Counted from the first letter of the stretch, positions 46,795-59,744 are shown. The stretch is DNA of 64,000 nucleotides from Pseudopithomyces maydicus (GCA_026873275.1 JANTUC010000013.1:1547760-1611759), one strand, 5' to 3'. The notes: generated by a model not told the origin, from the letters alone. Translations and numbers: made by a program.

Positions 46795-48298
46795 AAAATT
46801 TAGGAAGCGCTTAATATTAAAAATACTAAGTATATTAAGCGCTTAATATAGTTAAAAGTTAACCTTTAAATATATTTATTATATCTTATCTTATAGATAG
46901 TCTATAAGTTATACGTAACTATTGGCTATATTATAAAAGTTATTAAATATAAGTTATGTAAGAAGGTTAAAGGGTATATAAGTACTATAATATATAGTGT
47001 TAACTACTATATATATTTTAATAATATAATAAATATTTATAACTTAACTAATCCGTGGAACCTATTAACTACTTATATTATTATTATTATTTTATACTTA
47101 CTAGTCATTACGCGTAATAGTAAGTAAATCTAAATAAATTAGATTAAGCGCTAGATTAAAGCTAATAAGTTATCTTAAGATTATAAGCTTAATTTTAAGT
47201 AATTATTATTAAAATGCCCTTTAAATCTAGATAAGTATATTTATATACTTATTAGAGACGAGTTACATATAATTAAAATAATTAGAAACTTATTATATAT
47301 AGCCTTTTAGTAAATAACCTTTGGCAGCCTATACACTATCTTAATAATAATTACCCTAATTCTATAGTCCCCAACTAATCTACTTGGCCAGATTAATATA
47401 ATATAGAGTATAATAGATAATATAGAGTACCGCCGCCTTTTAAATAAATAGCTTAATATTTTCTATATTAAGAAATATCTAAAAGAGCACATCCTATACT
47501 ACTTTATAATTATGGGGTATAGCTATATAATTAGGAATCTAAATAATAAGGTTTTAATTAATTTAATATAATAATATATCTACTAAGCCATCTCCCTCTA
47601 TAGAGATTACTAGTATTAGATTAACTACTTATATTATAAATAAAATAACTCTACCCTATATATATTACGGGATGCCATATTATTATCCTAAGAGATTTAT
47701 CTTATATATTTATATAATATAAATGGTTAGAAAGAATATAAATATATTATTAAATAATATATTTATAAGCTGGCCACACCAGCCAAAGACTTAAATATTA
47801 TAAATATTAATCTTATTCTTAATAGCTGCATTATGCGGTTACTAATTTTAATCTTTATATTATAAGAATTCTATTAGGCAATAATACTACACAATATTAA
47901 AATTATATTTAAGTAAAAGCAGGCATTATAAAATAACCCCACTAATATAAAGTTAACTAATAAAGAGGCGAACTATAGTAAAGATAAGACTATAGTAGAT
48001 ATTAAAAATACTAAAAAAGAAGAAGGAGAAGCTAAAAAAGAGGAAGAAGAAATTAAAAAAGATAAAATACTAATATTTAGTAAGAACTCTAATAAAGAGT
48101 CTAATTTTAACTACTAAAATGTCTATAATAAGCGCACGTTTAAAGAGACTACTAGTAGACTGAAGTAGGCGTTTAAGTGTAGTTATATAGAAGCCTATAA
48201 TGACCCCTATATATTAAAATAATAATTAAAGAATAATAATCCGACTCTATTAAGCCATTATATAAAAGGTAAGTCTACACTTTTTTATTTATATATAT
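46795..48298 (+). pseudogene. decayed plus-strand frame with acidic/basic tail, unknown family
   Basis: A plus frame of about 490 codons can be followed from EALNIKNTKYIKRLI through CPLNLDKYIYILIRDELHII, TNLLGQINII, YRRLLNK, YKLATPAKDLNII to a charged tail KKEEGEAKKEEEEIKKDK and NKRTFKETTSRLKQAFKCSY. The tail is nearly free of stops. The frame ends (STLFYLYI) at a TAG at the first base of the palindrome at 48,301. Family unknown; the low stop density in the tail makes this one of the better coding relics of the block. Confidence 0.5.
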
Positions 48299-48300
48299 AT

Positions 48301-48347
48301 AGGGGCAGTAGTATCTCTATACTTTTTATTAGAATATTATTGCCCCT
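48301..48347. repeat. GGGG...CCCC palindrome (copy 4)
   Basis: AGGGGCAGTAGTATCTCTAT and AGAATATTATTGCCCCT arms, loop about 10 nt. Its left arm keeps GGGGCAGTAGTAT, almost identical to the start of the 43,525 repeat. Confidence 0.7.
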
Positions 48348-51029
48348 CCCTCTTCTCTTTTTTACTTTTTATTTTATATTTAAATACCTTTGCTCTTATA
48401 TATATTTATACCTTTTTAATCCCTAATTTTCTAATCCTATTATAGGAAAGGCTTATTATTAGATTAAAGAAAAGTCTACCTTTAATAACCCCCACTTTAT
48501 TAAACTATATACTTTATTTTCTAAAGGTAAGAATTACCTATTTCTTTAAAAATTTTTTACTAACATCGAGAGCAGTAAAGTAAATAAATATATTAATATT
48601 AAGGTAGCTAAAAAGGCTACTAAAGATAAAGGGTATAAACTAGAGGTATCCTTAGATAATCTAAGCCTAGATTATTTTATAAAGATAGAAATTAAGTCTA
48701 GCCCTAAGCCTACTACCTCTACTAAAGAAGATTTAGTTTCTAATTAAAAGGAAGCTATATATTACCTTTATCTTTTTATTTAGAACTCTCTTTATCTAAA
48801 GTTGCTATTTACACTTACTACTAATATTTATATATTTTAAGGATAAAAAATTATTATCTTTTATATTAATCTATTTAAGTAGTTATTAGTTATAATTACA
48901 CTTTAAATATTTAGAGTTAAAGTTGTAGCCCTCTTAGTAACTGATAATCCTTAGAGATAATAGAATATACTTAACGCTTTTAATAAACCTATATTATACT
49001 AGGGTAATTGTGATAATCCTAAACTTTTAGTAATTTTTTATAATAAAGAGGTTGGCTTTATTAATATATTTATACTCTCTTATAGTATAAATTCCGGTCT
49101 TAATCTATAAAAGTAATATATAACTTTAATTATATTCTTACTTCTAACTTTATTTATAGTCTAGCTATAGGCTATAGGCCGTATTATCTATTTTAAATAA
49201 ATATACTTATGCCTTATAATCTAGATATATATAAGTGGGATATATAATTAATATATAATTATAAATTCTATTTATAACTATCTATTAATATTTATATTAA
49301 CTCTATTAAACGCTATTCTAGAAGAGTAATATAGACTAAAGCTATTTAAGTTAAAGGATAATGTTATTATATATAAGAATTAATTATAATCCCTAAAAGA
49401 CTTAAATATTCTTAAAGGTGCAAAAGAGCTCTTACCACTCTTTATTAATATTATACTTTAAGAGTTATTTTAGAGAGACGATGTTAAGAACTATTATATA
49501 AAGAAAACTACTTAGAAGGGAATAACTAATAAGCCTATAAGTAATTTAGTCTCTATTAAAGATATGCCTACTAGATTATTATTAACTATCCTATATAAGA
49601 ACTACTTAGTTAGTAACCCTTTTATTTTTACCCAATTTATTTTAAGTGTAATTAAGTAGAACACTACTTTAAGAGATAAGTCTCTTTTTATAGCCCTGCC
49701 TACTTAGGCGAATTCCACCTATAATAAAATTATTAAGTGTTTACCCTCTAAAGCTAAAGAGAGTTAGAATATAAGAAAAGAATTAGTTTAAAAATTATAA
49801 TAGACTTATACTAAGAGATCGGCAACTAATTTAATTAAATTAAAAGTTAATATAATAAAGCCTAAAGATATTAAAAAATATAAGACTACCTATATAGCTA
49901 ATAAAAATATTTCTTATTTTATAAAACTCTAGCTGTCTTCGCCGGCAATTCTATAAGGAATATATATATATATTTATATTTATAGTAGTTATATAATTTA
50001 ATGTTTATAGTTAAATAGCGAAAGGTAGTATATTAAAATTACTAAAAAGGACACTATAGTGCTTATATAGTTTAATATATAAGAATAGATAGTTAATAAT
50101 AATTAAATTATTAAGAATTTATTATCCCAGATATTTCCCACTTTACCTATATATATCTAACTTATTTATTTACCTACTCCTATATATGGCTGCTACTATA
50201 TAGTAAGTGTATTATAAATTAATACTACGCGTTCTTTATTAATTCTATATTCTAGTTTTATTTATATTAGGTTCTTTATATATTCTTAGCGCCTTGCTAA
50301 GCCGCCTATATATTAAAATAAGTATATAATTTAATATTTACTTTTATTAATCTACATTTAGTGTCCACCCCCTTTTTACTTAATACCTCTACGCTATTAA
50401 AGCTGGGCTTTTATTTATTCTTTTTATTTTATTAGTATATAAACCCACGCTAGTCTTCTCCTATAACCTTTATATTATTCTACTATTACTATTATATCCT
50501 ATAAAGTATATTTAGTATATTAATATCTGCGAACACGATATTAGAGCCTATAGACTAGACTAAACTACTTATACTTATAAGTCCCTTAATTTTAGTATTA
50601 TATATTACTAATCTCTACTTCTTTTTATTAATATTATATTTATTACCTGCTCTCACTAACCTATATATAGTATATTATAATAAGACCTATATACACTTCG
50701 CGCACTAGTATATATAATTAAATATTTTAGTCTTAACTCTAGCCTTATTTTATATATCTAATATTGCTTATTATACCTCTAATAGTATATATTATTTTAC
50801 TATTTCTATCTATATTATCTCGCAGTATAATAATAGGGGGCCTTTTATATCCCTAAAAGCTTTACTAATTACCCTATATAAGTTTATAACCTTTAATAGC
50901 GTGCCATTACTAATAAGAATAATAAAAATATAATTATAACGCGCTTAATGTGTGCAAAGTCTATTATTATAAACTTAATTATTAATATTAAAAAAATATA
51001 AACCCTAAATAGTAAGAAGTTCTTAAGTA

Positions 51030-51625
51030 TATTTATATTTATTATCTAAGCCAAGCGCGTAGCTCTAGATAACTATAATAATATAATTAAGGGCGAGAGT
51101 GCTGCCACTAAGAAGAATAAAAAGTCTATTATAATTAAGAGTGTAGTGGCTAAAGTAATATATTTAATTAAGATTACTAAGGTCTTTTAGACTAAGTAAA
51201 CGCGCTCTATTCTTATACTTAAAGAGAAGAATATTAATTCTTTTAATTTAAAGTAATCTATCCCTAGTTCTAGTATTATTATTTTTATTAAGAAGTATAA
51301 GCCCACTATACCTACTATTATAAAGAAGGATCTAAAAGAGGAAGAAAATATTAAGCCTATAATTAACTTAAAAGAGAATAGTAAAACTATTATAAAAAAT
51401 AAGTTAACCCCTATTATAGAGCTAAAGGTTTAAAAGGAGAAGAAGATCTTTAATCTAAATAAAGAGGATATTAATAATCTACTTATAATCTTAAAGTATA
51501 TTAGTAAAATCTTTAAGTACTTAAAGGAGCTTAAGATTACTACTATAGTTAACTTAGAGTATATAGAGAATTAGAGTAAATTAGAGTAGAAGATATATAG
51601 AATTTTTATTAACTAATTATTTAAG
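51030..51625 (+). pseudogene. decayed plus-strand frame, coiled-coil-like, unknown family
   Basis: The frame reads KKDLKEEENIKPIINLKENS, then after few breaks KEKKIFNLNKEDINNLLIIL and KYISKIFKYLKELKITTIVN, NLEYIEN. About 110 codons contain only three stops, far below the surroundings, and heptad-like Leu/Ile spacing suggests a coiled coil. The Lys/Glu-rich part is repeated at 52,540-52,955. Not recognised. Confidence 0.5.
51291..51416 (+). repeat. Lys/Thr/Pro-Glu coding repeat, dispersed copy
   Basis: Codes KKYKPTIPTIIKKDLKEEEN and IKPIINLKENSKTIIKNK. It matches the tandem units 1.2 kb downstream with a few RIP-type changes. Confidence 0.65.
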
Positions 51626-52539
51626 ATTTATACCCGCTTCCACCTTCTGCCAGAAATACTTTTTCTTATTATAAATATTATTAATTACTTCTTTTTATTA
51701 AAATTATATAATTAAATTATCTCTAGCTTATTAATATTACTACTATATTTATTACTTCTAAGTATAAGGAGGTTTTATTATTATATATTTAAAACTTCCG
51801 CTATATAGTCAATAATAGTTTTATAAAAAAAGAGATTTTTAGTACTAAGCGCTTTATTTTTACTTCCCTAAATTATAACTTAAATTATTTTAATTTAATA
51901 AACTTCCTCCACTAGATATCTAAGATAGATAATTATAATATTTAGACTTATATTCTAGGTAAATACCTACTTAAAATTAATTACTTAAATTACCACTTTA
52001 TTATGTACCCTCCTAATTAAGTAACTACTATTATTATATATTTATTTTAGATAATTCTTAACTGCGGCCCATAGGATATAACCCTAATATATTATACTAA
52101 TTATACTAAGAAAGAGATCTAGCCTATCCTTAAATTTATAATTAACTACCTCTTTAGTTCTATCTAATATAAGGCTTTCTTTAAGAAGTACGCTAGTAAG
52201 AAGTTTATAAAGGATAAACTTAATGATATATTCTATTTAATTAATTTATATTAACTTACATAACCTCTATTATCCTTTATAGTTAGTGTAAGAAGTATAT
52301 TATATAGTATAATAATATTCTTTAGAAGAAGGCCTAAATTACTATAAAAATATATAAGTAATTAGCTAGTAACTTTATACGCTCTTTATATTATAGTTAT
52401 AGACTTATAATTAGAGTATTTAGTCTATAAAAACTTAATAGAGGGTGGTAAACACCGCCCCATTATTATTATACTATTATTTTTATCCCTATCCCTATTC
52501 TTCTTCTTATTATTATTATTATTATATTATTATCTCTAT

Positions 52540-52955
52540 TCTCCTTTTTATCTCTATTCCCATCGCCGCTACTATTACTATATTTATTAAAAAGTATAAG
52601 CCTACTACGCCTACTAAAAAGTATAAGTCTACTACGCCTACTACTATAAAGGAGGACTTAAAAGAGGAAGAGAATATTAAGCTTATAATTAACTTAAAAG
52701 AAAATAGTAAGACTATTATAAAAAATAAATTAGTCCCTATTACTATTTTTATCTCTATTATTACCTCTATTTTATCGCCGCCACCACTACCACGTCTACT
52801 AAAAAGTATAAGTCTATTATACTTATTAAGAAATATAAGCCTACTACGTCTACTACTATAAAGAAGGACCTAAAAGAGAAAGAGAATATTAAGCCTATAA
52901 TTAATTTAAAAGAGAATAGTAAGACTATTATAAAAAATAAGCTAGTTCCTATTAT
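52540..52955 (+). repeat. two tandem ~207-bp units of the Lys/Thr/Pro-Glu repeat
   Basis: Units at about 52,540-52,745 and 52,746-52,955. Each has an Ile/Ser/Thr-rich lead with CGCCGCC.AC.AC strings, then KKYKPTTPTKKYKSTTPT-like and DLKEEENIK.IINLKENSK-like coding parts. An ATG-less frame of 138 codons is fully open across 52445-52861, the longest in the RIP block. The copy number change suggests replication slippage or unequal exchange before or during RIP. Confidence 0.7.
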
Positions 52956-53040
52956 TATTTCTACTATATTAATATTCCCACCCTTATTCTATATAATCTT
53001 TATTACCACTTTAACCACATTAATTAGGGCCTTAAAAAGC

Positions 53041-53091
53041 GAGAGGGGCTAGAGTATTCTATTATAAAATTAAAATACTCTAGCCCCTCTC
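53041..53091. repeat. GGGG...CCCC palindrome (copy 5)
   Basis: GAGAGGGGCTAGAGTATT and AATACTCTAGCCCCTCTC are perfect inverted arms around a loop of about 15 nt, the most exact member of the family despite heavy mutation around it. Confidence 0.8.
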
Positions 53092-53305
53092 CTCTATACC
53101 CTATCTAGAATTTAGTTTTATATATACTAGCTAATTATATTATAACTTTAGAAAAATAATTAGAACTATAAAGTTATCCTACTAATAAGTAATAATTATT
53201 ATACTTTTTAGAGCGTAGGGGCTTCTAGAGTTATATAATATTCTAAATAAAGTTACTAACTACTATACTTATAAGAGTATAATTAAGTAAATATAACTAG
53301 GATAG

Positions 53306-53661
53306 AAGGGGGGTAATATTATTTTATTAAAATATTTATAAAGAGTACCTATTTATACGCTAGTGTATAAGTTATAAATATAACTATATTCTTATTTTTA
53401 TAGTAACCTCTCCTCTACTATAATAGCCTATATTTATTATATTTTATAAGAGCCTTCTACTACCTATCTAATTTCTTTAAAGTCCTAATTAGTATATAAG
53501 TCCTAAATATAGTAGTTATAATTTACTATTAAAATTATTTCTTTTAGATATCTAGTGCACTATATATAGTAGAAAATCTAGTATTACTATTAACCTCCTA
53601 TCTATATATAAATAAAATTATTAATTTTAGCAATAGTAGTATATAGGATATAATAACTTCT
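53306..53661. repeat. ~360-bp repeat (copy 2)
   Basis: Begins AAGGGGGGTAATATTAT; inner strings TATAAGTCCTAAATATAGTAG and GTATTACTATTAACCTCC align with copy 3. The right end has lost its C run, as expected from mutation. Confidence 0.65.
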
Positions 53662-53956
53662 TTTTATTTTATATAATTTTAGAGGTATTTAGTATTTTCT
53701 AAGCTATTCTATCTTTAAACTTATATTTTAAACTATATATAGTGTAGTCTTTCATGTTATGGTATATTTAACTAATAATTTTATTTTTAAAATTACTGAG
53801 TTAATCCTTTCTCTATATTTAAATTAATATATATTTTTTTATCTCTTATTCTTGCTGTGGTATAATGTTTAAAACTAAGTATTATAAATTTACTAATATA
53901 TATATTTAAATATTCTATTATAAGATTCTAGACATCTATACAGCTATAAATAGAAT

Positions 53957-54003
53957 AAGGGTATTAATATTCTAATATAATAGAGTACTACTACCCCCTC
54001 CCT
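53957..54003. repeat. GGGG...CCCC palindrome (copy 6)
   Basis: AAGGGTATTAATATTCT and AGAGTACTACTACCCCCTCC arms with a short loop; left arm has only three G. Confidence 0.6.
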
Positions 54004-54129
54004 TTACTTTTAGATTACATTTATAAGTAGCTAATTATATTACCAGAGTACCTACTTTATTATAAGAGAGTTAACTATTTAATCTAGTATATAACTTACT
54101 TACTCTTATTAAAGATTACCTCTATAGTA

Positions 54130-54365
54130 GTATTTTTATTAACTCTAGTGCCCAGCCTAGTAATAATACTACTTATTATTATATTTTTTAATATATTTAG
54201 CCTTTAAGCTGCGCATCTATATTATTCTAATTATAATTAGATGGCCTGTCGGGCTTTTATAATTAATTTTTAGTATATTAGCCCTAATCCTGCTTAATAT
54301 CTAGAGTTTATTACTACTTTTTTATTTATTATTCTTATTACTCCCCTTAATTATATTAATATATA
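54130..54365. repeat. duplicated segment, copy A
   Basis: Aligns with 56,340-56,580 through AACTCTAGTGCCCAGCC-like, AGATGGCCTGTCGGGC and TTTTATAATTAATTTTTAG strings. Differences are largely C/T and G/A. Each copy begins 130-180 bp after a palindrome, so the palindrome and this segment may belong to one larger repeat. Confidence 0.5.
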
Positions 54366-55396
54366 AATAAATGGTCTATCTAGGGCTGCCAGGGCATTAT
54401 TCCCCTATATTATTAAATTATCCTCTTATCCTCCTCCTATTAACTTAATTTTTAATACTCTTTCTTTATAGTTTAATTCTAAGACGCCCATTTAGCAGAA
54501 CGTTATTATAATAGACTTAAAAACTTTTATTAAGAACTATTACTGGCCCCTATATAATATTTTAAGATTTTATATTATTGCGCTACTTAAAGTTAAGTAA
54601 TACTTTAAATTAGTATTATTTTATAATATATATCTCTTATATAATTATATATATTTATATATCTTTAACTACTAAGAGCTGTTAAACGTGCACTCTAATC
54701 TTTTAGATTATATTAAAATCCTCTAAAATTAGGACCTTATTTTTAATATATATACTAGTAATTACACGCGCTAATATAATCTAAATATTAATTTATTTTT
54801 TTATTTTATAGTCACCTAGCAGTAGGTTATTAATACTCCTTATATATTTAGAATATATAAGTAGTAAATAATACTACTGCTACTCTAGATAAGCGCTATA
54901 TTTATATTTAAAATATTATTAATATATTTATTACTATACCTTAGTTAAACTAAATATAGATTTCTCTTAGGTTATCTTCGCTTTTATAATATTCTAATTA
55001 TTTATGTTTCTATTCTAAATCCTTAATTTTTAATTTTAATTTATATTACTTTTCTAAATCTTATACTACTTTATATAAAATTTCTTTTTTCTACTCCCTT
55101 TTCTCTATCCATAGCTCTTTAGCAGAGAATATATATATAGAATTATTTAATCTTACTTATATCTTAATAGTATTTAAGGGTAAAACTTTATAGTATAAGC
55201 TATTTCTTATAGCTATTACTTTATATTTATCTTTAACTATATATAAGTAAGGAATCTATTCTCCTTAGATCCTATTTACTATTTATAATTAGTTATAGTG
55301 TTATTATTTAGGCGGTTATACTATATATTAGAAGAAGGAAATCTAAGCACTAATAATATTATTATATAAACCCCCTAAGTAAATTAAGATAGATTA

Positions 55397-55754
55397 GAGG
55401 GGGGGTAATATTATCCCGCTAAAAAAGTTATTTAAAATACCTAATTATATATTAGTATATTACCTTTAAATATAATTATAATCTTAGTCTTATTATAACT
55501 TCCTCTCTACTACTATACCTTACTTTTATTATTTTACTCACTAGGCTCTGAGCACTTACTATATTTCTATATAGTCTACTATTAATATATAAGTTATAAA
55601 TATAGTAGCTACTATTTACTATTAATATTATTTAATTTAAATATAAGGCGCGTAATATATAATAGAAAATTTAGTATTACTGCCAACCTCCCGCCTATAT
55701 ATAAGTAAAGTTACTAATTTTACTACTAGTAGTATATAAAATATAGTAGTCCCT
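55397..55754. repeat. ~360-bp repeat (copy 3)
   Basis: Begins GAGGGGGGGTAATATTATCC and ends AAAATATAGTAGTCCC; inner TTAGTATTACTGCCAACCTC is shared with the other copies. Confidence 0.65.
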
Positions 55755-56157
55755 TCTTATCCTTTTTATTCTTTTATTAAAAGATCTCTACCTCCTAATC
55801 CTCTATTTATTACTATATTATTAATAAATAATCTTAACTATTTAAGCTATTAGTCCCGACTCTTCTTTTATTTATTAGATTTTAATAGCTTTTAAATATT
55901 AAACTTACTAAAATATACTATCTATAACTTTATAATCTAAACCTTTTAGAGTTTATATATTTAGCTTATAAATTTTCTATCTAAGATTACTAGGTCTCTT
56001 AATAATTTATTCTTAAATTAGAAACCAGTTACCTAATTAATTTTTCTTTATTCTATAATATTATTATCTAAATTCTCTTATTCTGGATTCGTCCACTAGT
56101 ATATTTAAATAAATTATAATATAATAGTTATTTCCCCTATTACGCAGTTATAGATAG

Positions 56158-56206
56158 GAAAAGGGGATATTAGTATTTTAATTAATTAAAATACTTTTAC
56201 CCCCTT
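56158..56206. repeat. GGGG...CCCC palindrome (copy 7)
   Basis: AAAAGGGGATATTAGTATTT and AAATACTTTTACCCCCTTTT arms with an ATTAAT-type loop. Confidence 0.7.
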
Positions 56207-56339
56207 TTTTATATCTATATTCTTAAATTAATGGCTATTAGTAACCTTAGGGATTTTAGTTTAATACAGGAAGACTTTCTATTAAATTCTATATAAAATT
56301 TTATTAATCTTATTAAAAAGAAATCTTATAATAAAATTT

Positions 56340-56580
56340 ATATTAGGCCTAATACCCGGCTAAATAATAATAATATATTCTTTTATATCTTTAAGGTATA
56401 TTAAGACCCTTATACTTATATCTTTACTATTCTAACTTTAACTAGATAGCCTATAAGACTTTTATAATTAATTTTTAGCTAGTTAATCCTACTCCTTATA
56501 TTTATAAATATTTTACTATTAGGTATTTCCTCCCTATCCTTATTATTACTCCTTTTAACCATATTATAAGGGTCCTAAGG
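56340..56580. repeat. duplicated segment, copy B
   Basis: Second copy of the segment at 54,130-54,365, sharing TTTTATAATTAATTTTTAG and TTATTATTACTCC strings. It follows palindrome copy 7. Confidence 0.5.
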
Positions 56581-59344
56581 GGATATTATTTAAAGTAGTA
56601 TAAAATATAAGTTAACTAGATCTAAATATAAAATAATTATAATAGAAAGTTATCTAGAAATCCTTAAAAGTTAAAATAGTATTAAGACTATACTAGTAGA
56701 ACTAGTATTTAGCCTTATTATTATTTATTATTAAGAATTAGTCAATCTAAGGATTAGCTAATCTACCCTATAATACTATTTTTCTTTAAGAGTATTAACT
56801 TTTAGCGTCGCTTCTTTTTTAATTTTTATATAAGTATATTTAGCGGTTCTTCTCGCGGGTAAATAATAACTATATAAATTAAGCGCATTTTATTTCTATA
56901 ATAACTTATAAGGTAGTCTATTAGTAATTAATTTAAGCACTATATAAAACTAATAATCTTTTATCTGCGTTATTTATAAGAGCTATACTTATAAAAAGAG
57001 TAACTATTATATAAACGGCGTTAGCTTAGCTTCTAAGTTTATTAGTAGAGTCTTATACTATATTTATAATCTATAACTCTATTAGAGTAAGACAGCCTAT
57101 TAGTAGTTAACTTAAGTACTATTTTATTTTTTAGAGTAGATTGGCTATCGCTCAGACCACTATTAATAATTAATTTAAGATCTATATTTAGTAATATAAT
57201 TATTCCTATTAATTAGATTATAGTAGTAGTAATAATATTCTACTATTTAATAAGGTTATTAAAGTTGTCCGGTATTAGTGGCTTATAGGGGTTTTATTAA
57301 TAAAAACCTTTTATAAGGCGTAGGGTATTCTACTCTCTAACTAGATTTTAATATAGCTTTTAAGTTAGTGCTCTATTATAGTCTAATTATTTAATTTTAT
57401 ATTTTGTGACACCTCTTATTTTATTAAAATTTACTATTTAGTGGTCAATCCAGTAATTAAGTATACACTTAATATTATAGTCTTTATTATCGGCATTATT
57501 ATTTTCTAAAGAAATATAATTAGTAGGCTATTCTTACCCTAGTAAAGGCTTACCATTATATAAATATAATAATTAAGAATAAAAGATATTATAAAGGCAG
57601 CCTATCTTCGGCAGTAATAGTAATTTATAAGCCTTATTATTTATTACGCGTATAATAGTAAATAGATTATAATTTTTAAAATTTAATAAATGGCTAGAGC
57701 GCTTTATTTTTAGGTTATATATATTTAATATAATATAATTTCTAACTTAAAACCTTAGTGCTAGTATATAATAGGTATCTATGTATTTAGCCTACTTTAT
57801 ATATATCTATTAAAGGTTGTCTTATAAGAACTATTAAAGTTAGGTAATTAATTAAATAAACTGGCTAGTATATTTATAATTAAGTTATATAAATTTAATA
57901 ACTTGTTCTTCTGCTCTAGCATTAATATTAGTATTTTTTAGTATTATAGGCCTGGCTCTATTATTAGGCTAGTATTTTTTAGTAGTCATAAATAGAGATA
58001 TGCTAATTAAGTTATTAATTATAGAATTAGTAATAAATTTAGTAATAGATAGAAATATAGTCCAGTTATTCTATTAGTAGTTAATATAGAAACGCAGGTA
58101 CTATTTAAGCTATTTATTAGTATTCTTAGTTTAGTTATCTATTTTAGGGTAGAATACTATAGACAGCTTTAGCTTACTATCTAGCCTATTATAAAACTTC
58201 TTTTAGAAGTATAATATAAACTAGTAGTCTTTATTATTAATAATTTTTTATAAATAGCCCTCCTCCCTCCAGATATATTAGAGAAATATAAAGATAATAG
58301 ACTTTATATTTATTTAATTTATAATAATAAACTTCTTTTTCTTACTAAGTCAGTCTATAATTATTAAAATATTCTAGTATATAACTTTAGCGACGGTGCT
58401 CTCTAGAAGATTAATAATAAAATTAAGACTAATACTTTACTAGTACTGCTTTAGTATTAATAGTAAGTATAGTAGACTATATTTTACCTTTTAAAAGGCC
58501 TTTAACCTCTAGTATAATATATAAAATTTAACGTATATAGTAATGGTGCTGGTTATTCTTGGCTAATAAAAGTATATAATAATTTTAGTATATATTCCCT
58601 TATATTTTAGGTATTTAGTAGTTACCGCGTCGTAATAGGCCTTTAAGATTTAAAAATATAGAATCTTATTTTGTAGAATAAATATTCTATTATTTATATA
58701 TAAGAATTTCTAGTGTATTTGGCACTTCTATAGCTTAATATAAATATCTTCTTTTACTAGACTAAGTAATAAATATTGGGTACCTAATTATACTGCCTAT
58801 ATAAGCTTATAGGCTTATTTATTAGTGTTATATATCTATAAGATATCTATTTTTAATTATTTATTATTCTTTATATTTTTAAGCGCGATCGCGTTCTCTA
58901 CTATTAGGTATTTAATACTAAGATTTTTACTTTTATTATATATTAAGCGTACTATTATAAGGGCAGTTATTTTATAAGTGCATATAATTATATAAATATA
59001 CTTAATTATCTAGTGTAAGCCTTCACCTTTAAATAGTTTAGGCTATAATATAATCTAGACCTAGTATTTCCTTCGCGTATTATTATTACTTACTAGTAAA
59101 TTATTTAATTATTTAGTTAAAGCATCCGGTTTAGTTCCTTAAGTCCCTAGTTAGTAGTAAATTTAAAAATTAAACTTTGCTAAAAACTCTACTTAATATA
59201 CTTAATACTAATTAAGGCGCTTACTTATTATAAAATATTATAAGACTTAATAGTTTATTACTATATTAATTGGCATTAAAATGTCTACTAACTTAGTGCA
59301 CTATTTTTTAAAAGCCTATATAATAGTAAGAAACTCCTTATTAT

Positions 59345-59560
59345 ATATTTTATAATTATACTCTGCCGGTGTTATTTTATAAGATAGAAAAGCTACTAAT
59401 TTAAGTATTTTATACTTATTCTTTTGCGAGAGGACGGCTACTATAATAAAATTAAATATATTAGTCTCTAATTAAGTCTCTTTATTAGTGTTAAAATAAA
59501 CTAAGACAGGTACTTTAATAAATACTTATTTAAGTTATTTAAACGCGAGCCCGGCTTCTA
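59345..59560 (-). pseudogene. RNase H domain relic of Ty3/gypsy pol
   Basis: The minus-strand frame reads VAVLSQKNKYKILKLVAFLS and YKITPAEYNYKIYNKEFLTI, matching the GAVLSQ...PVAY.S.KL.PAE.NY.I.DKELLAI pattern of gypsy RNase H. Stops replace expected Gln and Trp codons. Confidence 0.8.
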
Positions 59561-59744
59561 ATTTAGGTTTTATAAAAAATAACTGTATAAGTACGTCCTT
59601 TTATATTAAAGTGGTTAAGGGTTTGCAGATTTTATTAAATCTAAAAATAAAGTAGTAATAAAAGTTAGTAAATTTAAAAAAGGCTTATATATCTTTTAAG
59701 CTATATAGTAACTGCCAGTCTTAAACTATTTATATTTTTTTAGG

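Noticed and set aside
53306..55754. 360-bp repeats as LTRs of the gypsy element, with the G-run as polypurine tract
   Set aside because: Copies do not begin TG or end CA, do not flank the RT relic, and two show inverted rather than direct terminal similarity. Not fully excluded.
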